Assembly (NCBI RefSeq): GCF_900099925.1
Contig: NZ_FNDE01000008.1
Location: forward strand, 45,552-109,551
DNA length: 64,000 bases
Source of the DNA: Aneurinibacillus thermoaerophilus
GTDB taxonomy: Bacteria > Bacillota > Bacilli > Aneurinibacillales > Aneurinibacillaceae
Direction: 5' to 3'
In this document: piece after piece, positions 45,369-53,535 of the stretch
Position numbering within the stretch: the stretch's first letter is position 1
Layout of the letters: the number at the start of each line of letters is the position of its first letter
The notes under the pieces: model-generated
Database searches by the model: none
What the model was told of the DNA's origin: nothing
The model's input: the letters and a program-made list of their open reading frames with translations, nothing else
Position numbers and translations under genes: made by a program

Positions 45369-45397
45369 ATACTATCCTACGTTAGGATAGTATTTTT
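45369..45397 (+). terminator. addAB terminator
   Basis: ATACTATCCTA and TAGGATAGTAT form a perfect 11-base-pair stem with a 3-base loop, then TTTT. Confidence 0.9.
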
Positions 45398-45422
45398 GCT
45401 GAATATGTTGTCACTATCATTT

Positions 45423-45451
45423 GGGTTCGGACATGTCTGAACCCACTTTTT
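45423..45451. terminator. Second terminator, between addA and the 3D-domain gene
   Basis: GGGTTC-GGACATGTCT-GAACCC folds on itself almost perfectly, followed by ACTTTTTT. It may back up the addAB terminator or serve the convergent gene. Confidence 0.8.
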
Positions 45452-45489
45452 TATTTTTGGCGAAATGGCATGAAAAGGTATGATTGCAT

Positions 45490-46074
45490 TTACCGTCGCT
45501 TTCGTTTGCCGTCACCCCATTTTACAATATATACGTCCAGATGGCGGCGTCCGAATTTTCGAACCTGGTTCATGTTTGACATAAATACGTCAATTTTGTT
45601 TCCATGAATGGCGCCACCGCGATCATGAACGGTGCGGTACCCGATTCCTTCGATGTAAATGACCGTTCCAAAAGGGATATGCCGCCCGGCGGCCACCGTA
45701 ACTCCCGCTTTCGTTCGGTGGCCGCTGGCCGTAATCCCGTAATCTGGATGACGCGATGTTTTTCCTGTTTCTCTTAGGCCATTCGTGTATGCCGAGATAT
45801 TCCCACGAAACTTCTGTAAGTAATGAGCTGGGCGTTTTTTATCCGCCGCTATAACCTGCTCGTCCCGATTTTCATCGGGAAGCGTCGCTGCCAGTACAGG
45901 ACGCACCTTTTCCCGCTCCCAAACCTGAAGTAAGAGAGAAGAGGTGTATGTAAGAGTTTCTGTGATGGTCCCATCACCTTTTTGCACCATCGTATCGCCA
46001 CCCTTAGCGGGATATAACCACATAATGAGCACCAACCCTAATAAGAAACATCCCATTTGCCTAACTTTGTTCAT
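45490..46074 (-). CDS. Exported 3D-domain protein (cell-wall related)
   Basis: A 194-residue protein with an N-terminal hydrophobic signal or anchor (GCFLLGLVLIMWLYPAKG) and a C-terminal 3D domain: ISAYTNGLRETGKTSRHPDY, then GITASGHRTKAGVTVAAG, YIEGIGYRTVHDRGGAIHG and KIDVFM with the conserved aspartates. Relatives (YuiC, YocH, RpfB C-terminus) are lytic-transglycosylase-like wall enzymes. ATG 46074 follows AAAGGAGAAGGA; a start 15 bases upstream overlaps that site. The C-terminus is very basic (KRKRR). Confidence 0.9.
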   Translation of the reverse strand: MNKVRQMGCFLLGLVLIMWLYPAKGGDTMVQKGDGTITETLTYTSSLLLQVWEREKVRPVLAATLPDENRDEQVIAADKKRPAHYLQKFRGNISAYTNGLRETGKTSRHPDYGITASGHRTKAGVTVAAGRHIPFGTVIYIEGIGYRTVHDRGGAIHGNKIDVFMSNMNQVRKFGRRHLDVYIVKWGDGKRKRR

Positions 46075-46243
46075 TCCTTCTCCTTTCATTCCTTAAAAAA
46101 TAAATTTGCTAGAATCGAACGATTCTTTTCATTCATATGGCATGGTTTCTTCTAGTAGAACTTTTTTCTACATTCAGGGAAAAAGTGAATAAAAACCTTG
46201 CGTTTTCATAACATAGAAAAAAGAAAAGAAAGGCGTGAAAAAA

Positions 46244-46417
46244 ATGATGGGACGGCAGGATGTCGAAAAGCTAATTGCTGATATTCAGCAAGAACAAATC
46301 CAGGCCGCGCTTAACGCCAGTAACCTGCCTGAAAGTGAGGAAGTGTATAAAGAAATTGGCCGAGCGAAAGGCTTGGCGTATGTGCTCGGCCTTTTAAAGG
46401 AAAAATTGCGCGATTAA
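46244..46417 (+). CDS. Small hypothetical protein (57 aa)
   Basis: A roughly 57-residue helical, soluble protein: MGRQDVEKLIADIQQEQIQA followed by ALNASNLPESEEVYKEIGRA. GTG 46235, ATG 46244 and ATG 46247 are all in frame; AAAGG at 46229-46233 suits the ATGs. The next small gene follows 30 bases on, so the two may form an operon. Function unknown; charge pattern suggests a coiled or helical bundle. Confidence 0.7.
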   Translation: MMGRQDVEKLIADIQQEQIQAALNASNLPESEEVYKEIGRAKGLAYVLGLLKEKLRD

Positions 46418-46447
46418 TTAATATGCACAAATGAAAGGAGAAGGATG

Positions 46448-46696
46448 ATGAATACACCTTATTTATGCCCTAGATGTAAAACAAACCGAACTCGATTCGC
46501 TATTATGGATCAGATTCCGCGCTATGTAAAAATGAATCCGCAGAGCGGAGAAGTGGTGCAGGAATATGCTGCGAATGAGCTTGATCCGTTTCATATGCCT
46601 TATCAGGGCAGCACGCGCCGGATTCAATGCGGCGCCTGCGGCTTGATTGAAGATGAACAAACTTTTATCGCGATGGCGCACAATTATCGAAAATAG
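46448..46696 (+). CDS. Small zinc-ribbon protein (82 aa)
   Basis: Two cysteine pairs, LCPRCKTNRTRF near the N-terminus and IQCGACGLIEDEQTF near the C-terminus, form a likely zinc ribbon. Between them is a conserved-looking YVKMNPQSGEVVQEYAANE segment. AAAGGAG is seven bases from ATG 46448; ATG 46445 is the alternative. It is followed within five bases by a strong bidirectional terminator. Function not known. Confidence 0.75.
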   Translation: MNTPYLCPRCKTNRTRFAIMDQIPRYVKMNPQSGEVVQEYAANELDPFHMPYQGSTRRIQCGACGLIEDEQTFIAMAHNYRK

Positions 46697-46700
46697 CAAG

Positions 46701-46750
46701 GGAAGAAAAAAGGTTGTTGGACATGCATGTTCAACAACCTTTTTTCTTCC
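46701..46750. terminator. Bidirectional terminator between the zinc-ribbon gene and phoD
   Basis: GGAAGAAAAAAGGTTGTTG pairs perfectly with CAACAACCTTTTTTCTTCC around a 12-base loop that itself contains ACATGCATGT. A and T runs serve both strands. Confidence 0.93.
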
Positions 46751-46825
46751 TTTTTTCTTCCTGTGGCTTTGGTTACGCCTGCCAGCAGGAACTATCATAA
46801 TGAAAAACGAAAAATTGCCGATCGG

Positions 46826-48490
46826 CTAAACAAGCGTAAGCGAGTGCGTTGTCGCGACCGGTTGTTCTCCGACAAGTATGAGGCCCGGTTTTCCGCTCTC
46901 TGTTACAAAAGACGCACGCGTAACGACAGGAGCGCCTTTGCGGCTTACGTACGGAAGCACACGGTAGTCCGTCTGCCATTTTTCCGGCGTTACCGTACAA
47001 CGCACATAGCCACGATGATTATTAAAAAACTTAATATGCGGATTTTCCTGCAAAATGCGCTCCGTATCGGCGCGCACATCCGAACCATCGCCACCTGACG
47101 TGATCGAAGTGCCTACGATTTCTACACCAAGCGTTGCGGAATTCGAGTCATTAAAATCTTTTTTAATCTCCGCAGCCCAGTTCGCGTGTACATCGCCGGT
47201 AAGAACAACAAAATTCCTTCCGGCATGCTCCGCCATAAAATTCACCAAACGATCGCGGTTCGCCGGATATCCGTCCCAAGCATCCATGCTGAGCTTTTGG
47301 CCGGGGCCTTCGGTGTAATCACGCTGACAGAAAAACACTTGCTGTGCTAGCACGTTCCAACGTGCTCCTGAGCGGGTAAGGCCATCCAACAACCATTTTT
47401 CTTGTTCCGTCCCGAGCAATGTGCGTTGCGGATTCAGCGATTCCGGGCTTGGCGGCTTAGAGCCATCTCCATTGGCCTGATCATCCCGGTATTGGCGCGT
47501 ATCAAGCACATGAAACTCCGCCAAATTTCCGTATGCGAAACGACGATATAACTGCATAACGACTCCTTGCGGCAAGGAGGAACGACGCAGTGGCATGTGT
47601 TCGTAATATGCTTGGTATGCGGCTATCCTTCTTTTCATAAACGCTTCCGGAGATTGTCCTTTTTCTGGAATAGGCCCGGCATAATTATTTTCCACTTCAT
47701 GGTCATCCCAGGTTACAATCCATGGAAAAGCAGCGTGCGCTTCGCGCAGATCCGCATCCGTTTTATATTGTGCGTATCGGTTGCGGTAATCTTCCAGCGT
47801 CATAATTTCGCTTCCTTGGTGGGTGCGGACGTTGCCGCCGTCTGCCACATATTCATTGGCTCCGTATTCGTAGATGTAGTCTCCGAGATGGAACACAACA
47901 TCTAAATCTTCTTCGGCCATCCGGCGGTAAGCAGTGAAATACCCGTGCTCGTATTGCTGACAAGAAGCAAACGCGAACGTCAGCCGGGCGAGAGGTGCTT
48001 CCACCGCAGGCAATGTTTTCGTACGGCCGGTCGGACTGATTTCCGCTCCTGCTTTAAATCGGTAATAATACCATGTGTCCGGGCGCAGTCCATTTACCTC
48101 AACATGGACGGAATGGGCCAGTTCCGCACGGGCGAATTCCGTTCCGCGCTGTACAACATGACGGAATCCTTCATCCAATGCCACTTCCCACTGTACGGGC
48201 ACATTATGAAACGGCATGCCGCCGCCGTTAAGTGGATCTGGAGCTAGCCTTGTCCACAGCACCGCTCCGTCAGGCGACGGATCGCCAGAGGCAACGCCTA
48301 GCGTAAATGGATATGATTTGAATTTCGGGGACGCGTCCACCGGAATTCCTTTCAAAGAGCCAAGTAAGGTCAGCCCAAGCGTTAGGCCAGCGATTTTTCC
48401 TGTAGCACGCAAGAATTCGCGCCGTCCCATCTTCTGCACGTTCAGTTCATTCGATTTACATAATTCTTGCAACCATTTGTTTTTGTCCAC
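46826..48490 (-). CDS. phoD: Alkaline phosphatase D / phosphodiesterase, Tat-exported
   Basis: A 554-residue PhoD-type metallophosphatase. A twin-arginine signal is visible (GRREFLRATGKIAGLTLGLT, residues about 22-41). The catalytic domain has FTLGVASGDPSPDGAVLWTR, FAFASCQQYEHGYFTAYRRM, VFHLGDYIYEYGAN, the ITWDDHEVENNY-like block (WIVTWDDHEVENNYAG), and VVLTGDVHANWAAEI as metal ligands. PhoD enzymes release phosphate from monoesters and diesters such as teichoic acids and need calcium and iron. The start is GTG at 48490 after AAAGGGG. No Tat translocase gene is beside it, and no clear Pho box was seen. Confidence 0.95.
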   Translation of the reverse strand: MDKNKWLQELCKSNELNVQKMGRREFLRATGKIAGLTLGLTLLGSLKGIPVDASPKFKSYPFTLGVASGDPSPDGAVLWTRLAPDPLNGGGMPFHNVPVQWEVALDEGFRHVVQRGTEFARAELAHSVHVEVNGLRPDTWYYYRFKAGAEISPTGRTKTLPAVEAPLARLTFAFASCQQYEHGYFTAYRRMAEEDLDVVFHLGDYIYEYGANEYVADGGNVRTHQGSEIMTLEDYRNRYAQYKTDADLREAHAAFPWIVTWDDHEVENNYAGPIPEKGQSPEAFMKRRIAAYQAYYEHMPLRRSSLPQGVVMQLYRRFAYGNLAEFHVLDTRQYRDDQANGDGSKPPSPESLNPQRTLLGTEQEKWLLDGLTRSGARWNVLAQQVFFCQRDYTEGPGQKLSMDAWDGYPANRDRLVNFMAEHAGRNFVVLTGDVHANWAAEIKKDFNDSNSATLGVEIVGTSITSGGDGSDVRADTERILQENPHIKFFNNHRGYVRCTVTPEKWQTDYRVLPYVSRKGAPVVTRASFVTESGKPGLILVGEQPVATTHSLTLV

Positions 48491-48676
48491 TGAATGGTTC
48501 CCCTTTCCTTGATGGATATGTGGTTTGAAATTCTCTATGCATTATAAAAATAGAAATGTTAAGGAAAGGTAATAGATTAGTATATAATATGTAAAAATTT
48601 AAAATTTTAGTAAGTTATTCTTAGTTGCCTTGTTTTGGAATCCATCTTTTTTCATAAATCGAAGAAACATTGTTTT
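48491..48676. other. Intergenic region upstream of phoD
   Basis: About 186 AT-rich bases carrying the phoD ribosome site. No gene or clear structured RNA is visible. Confidence 0.5.
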
Positions 48677-49216
48677 CTATGGGCATGTATCGGAAGACGA
48701 TGTGGATCTATTTCGGCGGCGCTTAAGTTCCGCTTCTCGCGCTTTAATGACTTCGCTTCTGTTGCGCAGCGTATGTTTATGCAGCAAAAATTCGTTCTGT
48801 AAATCGCTTGTGGACAGCCAGCGTACATTTCGCTTGCTGCATCGGATTTCGCATGCCCGAAGTAATTTATCAGGACGGATCGGCAAGTTCATATCCGTAT
48901 AAGGTTTACGTTCATGAATTTCTTGTTTTCTGACTATTAAACGATCGATTAATTCCTGACCGAAAAAACCATACTGATCCAATTCGGCTGCATCAAGCCG
49001 CTTCAGTGCGCCTGCGATCATTTTTTCCGCGCCGGCAAAATTACCACGCCGATGATGGTATAATCCGACCGCGATCTGAATTAAGCCGACCCACATCTCG
49101 TTCCGTTCTTCTTTCGGCAAACTCTTCCAATATTCTTCTAGTACCTCATGGCACTCGAAATAATCGCGATCCGCATGGAAATATACAAGATAATCAATTA
49201 AAGCTTCGGGATACAT
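48677..49216 (-). CDS. DUF309 family protein
   Basis: A 179-residue protein whose first half is DUF309: ALIDYLVYFHADRDYFECHE, VLEEYWKSLPKEERNEMWVG and LIQIAVGLYHHRRGNFAGAE, a helical fold with the HxxLE(x)YW pattern. The C-terminal 60 residues are basic and rich in arginine, unlike the family core, and may be lineage-specific. The family is common in Bacillota and of unknown function. It lies downstream of tatD on the same strand, with a terminator between. Confidence 0.88.
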   Translation of the reverse strand: MYPEALIDYLVYFHADRDYFECHEVLEEYWKSLPKEERNEMWVGLIQIAVGLYHHRRGNFAGAEKMIAGALKRLDAAELDQYGFFGQELIDRLIVRKQEIHERKPYTDMNLPIRPDKLLRACEIRCSKRNVRWLSTSDLQNEFLLHKHTLRNRSEVIKAREAELKRRRNRSTSSSDTCP

Positions 49217-49309
49217 GTATAGAACCTCGCTTTACCTCAATATCATTTCCTTTTTTTAGTATAGCAAACTGCTCTTGTTTTTTCTTTTTACGTGCTTCGC
49301 TCCAGATAT

Positions 49310-49343
49310 ACTCAAAGAAAAAAGCCCTTATTTTGAGGGCTTT
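49310..49343 (-). terminator. Terminator after the TatD gene
   Basis: Read on the minus strand, AAAGCCCT and AGGGCTTT form a perfect 8-base-pair stem, 7-base loop, followed by TTTCTTTG. It starts next to the stop codon at 49345. Confidence 0.85.
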
Positions 49344-49344
49344 G

Positions 49345-50130
49345 CTACATATAAGAACAAGCTTCTGGAATCCCGTATAATTTCTGCGTCGCACGAGTGC
49401 TGGACGCGGCGACCTCCGCGAAAGCGAGGCCACGCAATGCTGCGACTGTAGCGACACTGTCTCGCAAAAACAACGGGGTAGTTCTTTTTCCCGTAAACGG
49501 CCCACTATGTGGCCAGGGACCGTCTGTTTCCAAAAGCAGGCCGGAGAGAGGAACGCGAAGCGCTAGACGCTGATCTCGCTTCCGGTAGCAAACTTCCGGG
49601 GTAAGCGAAATATAATATCCGCATCGGATGATGCGATCGATCACATCGTCTGGCGCCTTGAGCCAGTGAAAATGCGCTTTGCATACACCTTGCGCAAGGA
49701 TGATCTCTAACGCGGGTTCCGCCTTGTCGTGGACAGCATGCAGCACGAGCGGCAAATCTGTCTCTGCTGCCAGCGCGGCGAACTGTCCCAATAATTCCCC
49801 ATATGCTTCTGCCCATGCTCCAGCATGCGGACTGTAATAAGGAAGTCCGACTTCCCCGATGGCACAAAGTTTCTCTTTCTCCTGTTTTATAAGTGAAAAG
49901 ATCTCCTCAATTTCAGCGGGGTGGGGGAAAGGTTGTTCCGGATGATAGCCGATAGCCGCATATACAAAATCGGGATACCGTTTCTTAAGTTCCAACGTCC
50001 GATGTGCGGAAGCAAGGTTCATAGATACAGCTATCACCGCACCGACACGCGCGGCTTGCCATTCCGGGATACACTTGTCTAATTCGGTGTCTGAATACTG
50101 ATCAAGATGGATATGAGCATCAATCAGCAT
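49345..50130 (-). CDS. TatD family metal-dependent hydrolase
   Basis: A 261-residue TIM-barrel hydrolase: MLIDAHIHLDQYSDTELDKC (HxH metal pair), CAIGEVGLPYYSPHAG, LVLHAVHDKAEPALEII, CKAHFHWLKAP and LLLETDGPWPHSG (final metal aspartate). TatD proteins act as 3'-5' DNA/RNA exonucleases in DNA repair; some relatives are deaminases or amidohydrolases. A longer frame begins at 50235, but the conserved start is at 50130, four bases after the upstream DUF2203 stop, so the two genes are probably coupled. Confidence 0.92.
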   Translation of the reverse strand: MLIDAHIHLDQYSDTELDKCIPEWQAARVGAVIAVSMNLASAHRTLELKKRYPDFVYAAIGYHPEQPFPHPAEIEEIFSLIKQEKEKLCAIGEVGLPYYSPHAGAWAEAYGELLGQFAALAAETDLPLVLHAVHDKAEPALEIILAQGVCKAHFHWLKAPDDVIDRIIRCGYYISLTPEVCYRKRDQRLALRVPLSGLLLETDGPWPHSGPFTGKRTTPLFLRDSVATVAALRGLAFAEVAASSTRATQKLYGIPEACSYM

Positions 50131-50134
50131 CGTA

Positions 50135-50539
50135 TCATTCCAATTTTTTTCTCCCAGCGAACCCATCATAAAGACCGTGATAGTGCGTAATTTTTTCTTC
50201 GCCTTCCCGCCAGCACAACAGCGCTTCCTCTCCATTTATAATCGTTGGAAAATCAACCAGCCCCGGCTCGATTTCTTTTAATTGGGCCCCCTGATTACGG
50301 ATATTGTTGACATGCATCTTCGCCTGTATTTCTAAAAATTCCATGCTGCTTTCTAATTTAAAGATATATTCTTCCTGTGTATCAAGTGCGGCCTGTTGGA
50401 CGTGTCGTTTTTTGTATGTCGTCAGCTCAAGATATTTCTGTCGGAATTCGTTGCGAATCTGCTGTAGCGCCGCGATTTCTTCGCGAATCATTGGTAACAG
50501 TTGATTTGCTTCCGCGACAGTAAAATATTTTTTTGACAT
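50135..50539 (-). CDS. DUF2203 family protein
   Basis: A 134-residue protein: YFTVAEANQLLPMIREEIAA at the N-terminus, a long coiled helical middle, and the C-terminal VDFPTIINGEEALLCWREGE followed by KITHYHGLYDGFAGRK, which is the DUF2203 signature. ATG 50539 has AAGGAGGGAG in front. An earlier in-frame start at 50578 is possible but unneeded. Function unknown; it forms an operon with tatD. Confidence 0.92.
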   Translation of the reverse strand: MSKKYFTVAEANQLLPMIREEIAALQQIRNEFRQKYLELTTYKKRHVQQAALDTQEEYIFKLESSMEFLEIQAKMHVNNIRNQGAQLKEIEPGLVDFPTIINGEEALLCWREGEEKITHYHGLYDGFAGRKKLE

Positions 50540-50744
50540 CGGTTCTCCCTCCTTGCTTGTATTATACTGAAAAAGCATGGCTTATGGACAAGACTTAATT
50601 CTTTCATATCTTTATGCTATACAGCTCAACGATTACATGGAAACAAAGTAAAACCTCTCCTAATTAAGGCTTCATAACTTCTTTCCTTTTAGGAAATAAT
50701 GTACTTGTTCATTATTCCTATGATCGTCAATAAGGGGGAGAATC

Positions 50745-51428
50745 ATGGAAAATCGAGTATATTATGTAGCAATGGGAGACTCTTTAACCGAAGGCGTTGG
50801 AGCCTCAAGTATCGAATCCTCTTTTGCAGCAAAATTTTTTAAGGCCATAAGGCAAACACCTTATTGTCAATATGTAAACCTTGGTCGCTCCGGCATGAGC
50901 AGTAGCGAACTTTTACAGTATATCGAAAAAACCCCTGTAAGGGAGCAATGGCAAAAGGCTACAAATATTACCATTACTATCGGGGGAATTGATCTTATTG
51001 AAACATATAAAAGAAAAGGCAGCATGGCTGATTATTTCACAACCATTTACAAATTAAAGCGGAATGTTAATCAGTTATTGCAACGAATTACTTTTGATAA
51101 TCCCAATGCTGAAGTTATGATTATGGGATTTTATAATCCTGGACACCCTGATGATGCTTTATATTCTTTTGCCAATATGCTCTTGCAAAAGGTAAACAAA
51201 ATATACGGGATGCTGGCCAAGCGATATAACTCCCATTTGGTTGAGCCTTTTCATGATTTCTTGAACAAACCACATCTGTTAGCAGATGTGGTACACCCGA
51301 ACGATCTAGGTTACGAGACCATCACTCATTTATTTTTAGAAAAAAGAAACAAAGGATTGTTTGCTGACTTCAGTGATCCCCCTTCATGGATGAATAAAGC
51401 AGTACAAACAAAAATTAGGGCAGACTAA
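50745..51428 (+). CDS. SGNH/GDSL hydrolase (esterase/lipase family)
   Basis: A 227-residue cytosolic-looking SGNH hydrolase. Block I is VAMGDSLTEGVGASS (catalytic serine near residue 12), block II YVNLGRSGMSSSELL, block III ITITIGGIDLI (a glycine where asparagine is usual in GGND), and block V ADVVHPNDLGYETI with the aspartate-histidine pair. GGGGGAG precedes the ATG. No signal peptide. Single gene; substrate unknown. Base composition is more AT-rich than the surrounding genes. Confidence 0.9.
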   Translation: MENRVYYVAMGDSLTEGVGASSIESSFAAKFFKAIRQTPYCQYVNLGRSGMSSSELLQYIEKTPVREQWQKATNITITIGGIDLIETYKRKGSMADYFTTIYKLKRNVNQLLQRITFDNPNAEVMIMGFYNPGHPDDALYSFANMLLQKVNKIYGMLAKRYNSHLVEPFHDFLNKPHLLADVVHPNDLGYETITHLFLEKRNKGLFADFSDPPSWMNKAVQTKIRAD

Positions 51429-51623
51429 TATTATTCCCTTGTGGTTGACAGTGTAAAAAAGCCCTGCAAATGAAAAATCCTCCTAAAAAACAAACAAATA
51501 TTCGAAGGGATAAATCGGTGCTGAATCAAGATTTTCTTGTTTTTTTTAGAAAATGGTTGCTATTTCAATGATTTCATGTATGATGGAAATAGTTTCTATT
51601 TTTATTCAGAAGGGGGATTTGTG

Positions 51624-53354
51624 ATGAAACATTCGCTACCATTGGCTGCCTTGCTGCTGGCCTCTTCGTTCGTTCCTGCCGTTCCGGCTCTTGCCGCCGA
51701 GACGGGGAGCGAGATGATCCAGCCTGTGGAAGCGGCTGATGCAAGTGAACTTCTTGCTCCTATTCCACCCGCTGTGCAGAAATCGATGGACAGGTTATTT
51801 GCGCTGCAGCCTGAATTGAAAAAACTGCACATTGTTACAAGCGGTACCTCAGAAAGAGACGGCAAATTTTTTGTGCATCTGAGTAATCGTTTGCCAGAAG
51901 CGGAAAGGGAGCAGAGGGGAGAATCAAGTGCCTATCTTGAGTTTGATGGCAAGACCGGAGAACTGTTGAGCTTTAATCTGCAATTGTTGGAATGGGCGTC
52001 TGAGAAAAATCCGTCGCGCCAGCTGGCGTTTGAGGCGGCGGAGCGGTTCCTTACGCAGTGGTTTGGTGCAGAAAACAGGCAACAATTCGGAGAACCGCGA
52101 TTGAGCGGTGGAAGCGGTTCTGCTATCCATCACGAGGATGGGACAAAAACGGAGTGGAGTGAGCGCCATGTGGATTTCCCACTTATGCTGAACGGCCTTC
52201 CCATTCTCTATGAAGGACCGCAATTGGGCATTGATGCTTTCGGCCATGTTGTAAGCTATACATACAGGCCAGTGGACCTTGACAAAGTTTCTGCACCGAA
52301 GCCGGATACTGCTAAGTCTGTAGAAGAGATCAAGCAAAAAATCGCCACCGCTGATAGCTTGGAGCTAAACTATGTAGAAGCACAACCGGAGAAATACAGT
52401 AGCCACCCATACTCCGAACAAAAAACGAAACCGGTACTGAAGTATGATTTTCTCGGTTATACGTATCTTCATCCTGAAAACGGAAAACCAATTGATATAC
52501 TGAGCGGGGAAGAATGGAGAAAAGACAAGGATAGCTCCGTCTCGAAGAAAGAAATCACGCTCAATCCGCAAGGGCAATCGCTCATCGTTCGTTCTGAGGA
52601 AGAAGCGAAACAGACGCTGGCAAAACTGTTTGGTGTCGAGCAGTTTATATCCCAGCTGCGGCGGAGCGAGCATTTTATGACTGAAGAGGAAAACAGTCCG
52701 TATCAGTCATACAATTTCGAGACAGAAGACCCTCGAATCACCTTGCATGCCATGGTAGAGAAGAAGACGGGACGTGTGCAAAGCGCCAGCTGGTCGATGT
52801 ACACAGAAAAAGAACAAGAGGCAAATGCGACGATGGCAACGAAAGAACAGGCGCTTGATACGGCGCTTGCCTTTTTGGAGAAGTATGCTGGGCCAACGGC
52901 CAAGCACATTCAATGGACAGATTTTATTTGGAAGGAACTGGAACCCCCGGCCTGGGTTGATAAAAGCAAACTTTCGCCAGAGATGATGGCAAGTGGGCCA
53001 AACGAATATTGGTTTTCTTTTTATGAATTGCACGAGGGTATTCCCGTACAGGATCGTTCCTACTCCGTAACGGTGGATAAGCGAACAGGCAAAGTGAGCG
53101 GATTCTCCTTTGCGGCTCCGCGAGACGAACTGAACTTACCTGACGCACAGAATATCGTAACGAAGGAACAGGCGCTTAAAACTTTCCTGAAGAACAAACC
53201 GTTGAAGCTGCAATACATTTGGCCAAGATACATGGATCAGCGTGCGCCTTCCCCCATCCTTATCTATGCGTGGGGCCATTCGGAAGAATATGGGTATGTG
53301 GATGCTCTGACAGGCCAATATGTAACTGTGCCGATGGAATGGGATGAAGAATAG
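51624..53354 (+). CDS. Exported YcdB/YcdC-domain protein
   Basis: A 576-residue secreted protein with a clear signal peptide (MKHSLPLAALLLASSFVPAV then PALAAE). The mature part has repeated YcdB/YcdC-like modules: SAYLEFDGKTGELLSFNLQL, SYTYRPVDLDKVS, HAMVEKKTGRVQSASWSMYT and YSVTVDKRTGKVSGFSFAAP, i.e. PepSY-like strands with a 'dKxTGkv' turn. Relatives occur in Bacillales and may act as protease inhibitors or wall-associated chaperone-like proteins. AAGGGGGA precedes ATG 51624; an upstream frame from 51537 is unlikely. Confidence 0.88.
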   Translation: MKHSLPLAALLLASSFVPAVPALAAETGSEMIQPVEAADASELLAPIPPAVQKSMDRLFALQPELKKLHIVTSGTSERDGKFFVHLSNRLPEAEREQRGESSAYLEFDGKTGELLSFNLQLLEWASEKNPSRQLAFEAAERFLTQWFGAENRQQFGEPRLSGGSGSAIHHEDGTKTEWSERHVDFPLMLNGLPILYEGPQLGIDAFGHVVSYTYRPVDLDKVSAPKPDTAKSVEEIKQKIATADSLELNYVEAQPEKYSSHPYSEQKTKPVLKYDFLGYTYLHPENGKPIDILSGEEWRKDKDSSVSKKEITLNPQGQSLIVRSEEEAKQTLAKLFGVEQFISQLRRSEHFMTEEENSPYQSYNFETEDPRITLHAMVEKKTGRVQSASWSMYTEKEQEANATMATKEQALDTALAFLEKYAGPTAKHIQWTDFIWKELEPPAWVDKSKLSPEMMASGPNEYWFSFYELHEGIPVQDRSYSVTVDKRTGKVSGFSFAAPRDELNLPDAQNIVTKEQALKTFLKNKPLKLQYIWPRYMDQRAPSPILIYAWGHSEEYGYVDALTGQYVTVPMEWDEE

Positions 53355-53403
53355 GGCCCTCGTTTTTATGCAAAAAGGTGAGGGAGCATGAGCGAGGGCA
53401 TTT

Positions 53404-53435
53404 CCTTACTTAAAGGAAGCAAATATTAAGTAAGG
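53404..53435. terminator. Hairpin after the YcdB/YcdC gene
   Basis: CCTTACTTAA and TTAAGTAAGG form a perfect 10-base-pair stem with a 12-base loop. Just upstream GCCCTCG/CGAGGGC (about 53356-53399) gives another stem. Confidence 0.6.
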
Positions 53436-53455
53436 CCATAATCGACGATGGAGAT

Positions 53456-53486
53456 ACCTGAGCCCCATATTTGACGGGGCTCAGGT
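53456..53486. terminator. Terminator between convergent YcdB/YcdC and M28 genes
   Basis: ACCTGAGCCCC and GGGGCTCAGGT form a perfect 11-base-pair stem, 9-base loop, followed by TATTTATTTG. Confidence 0.85.
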
Positions 53487-53535
53487 TATTTATTTGCTGG
53501 AATTGTTTTGCGTTATAAAAACGGAATCTTAACGG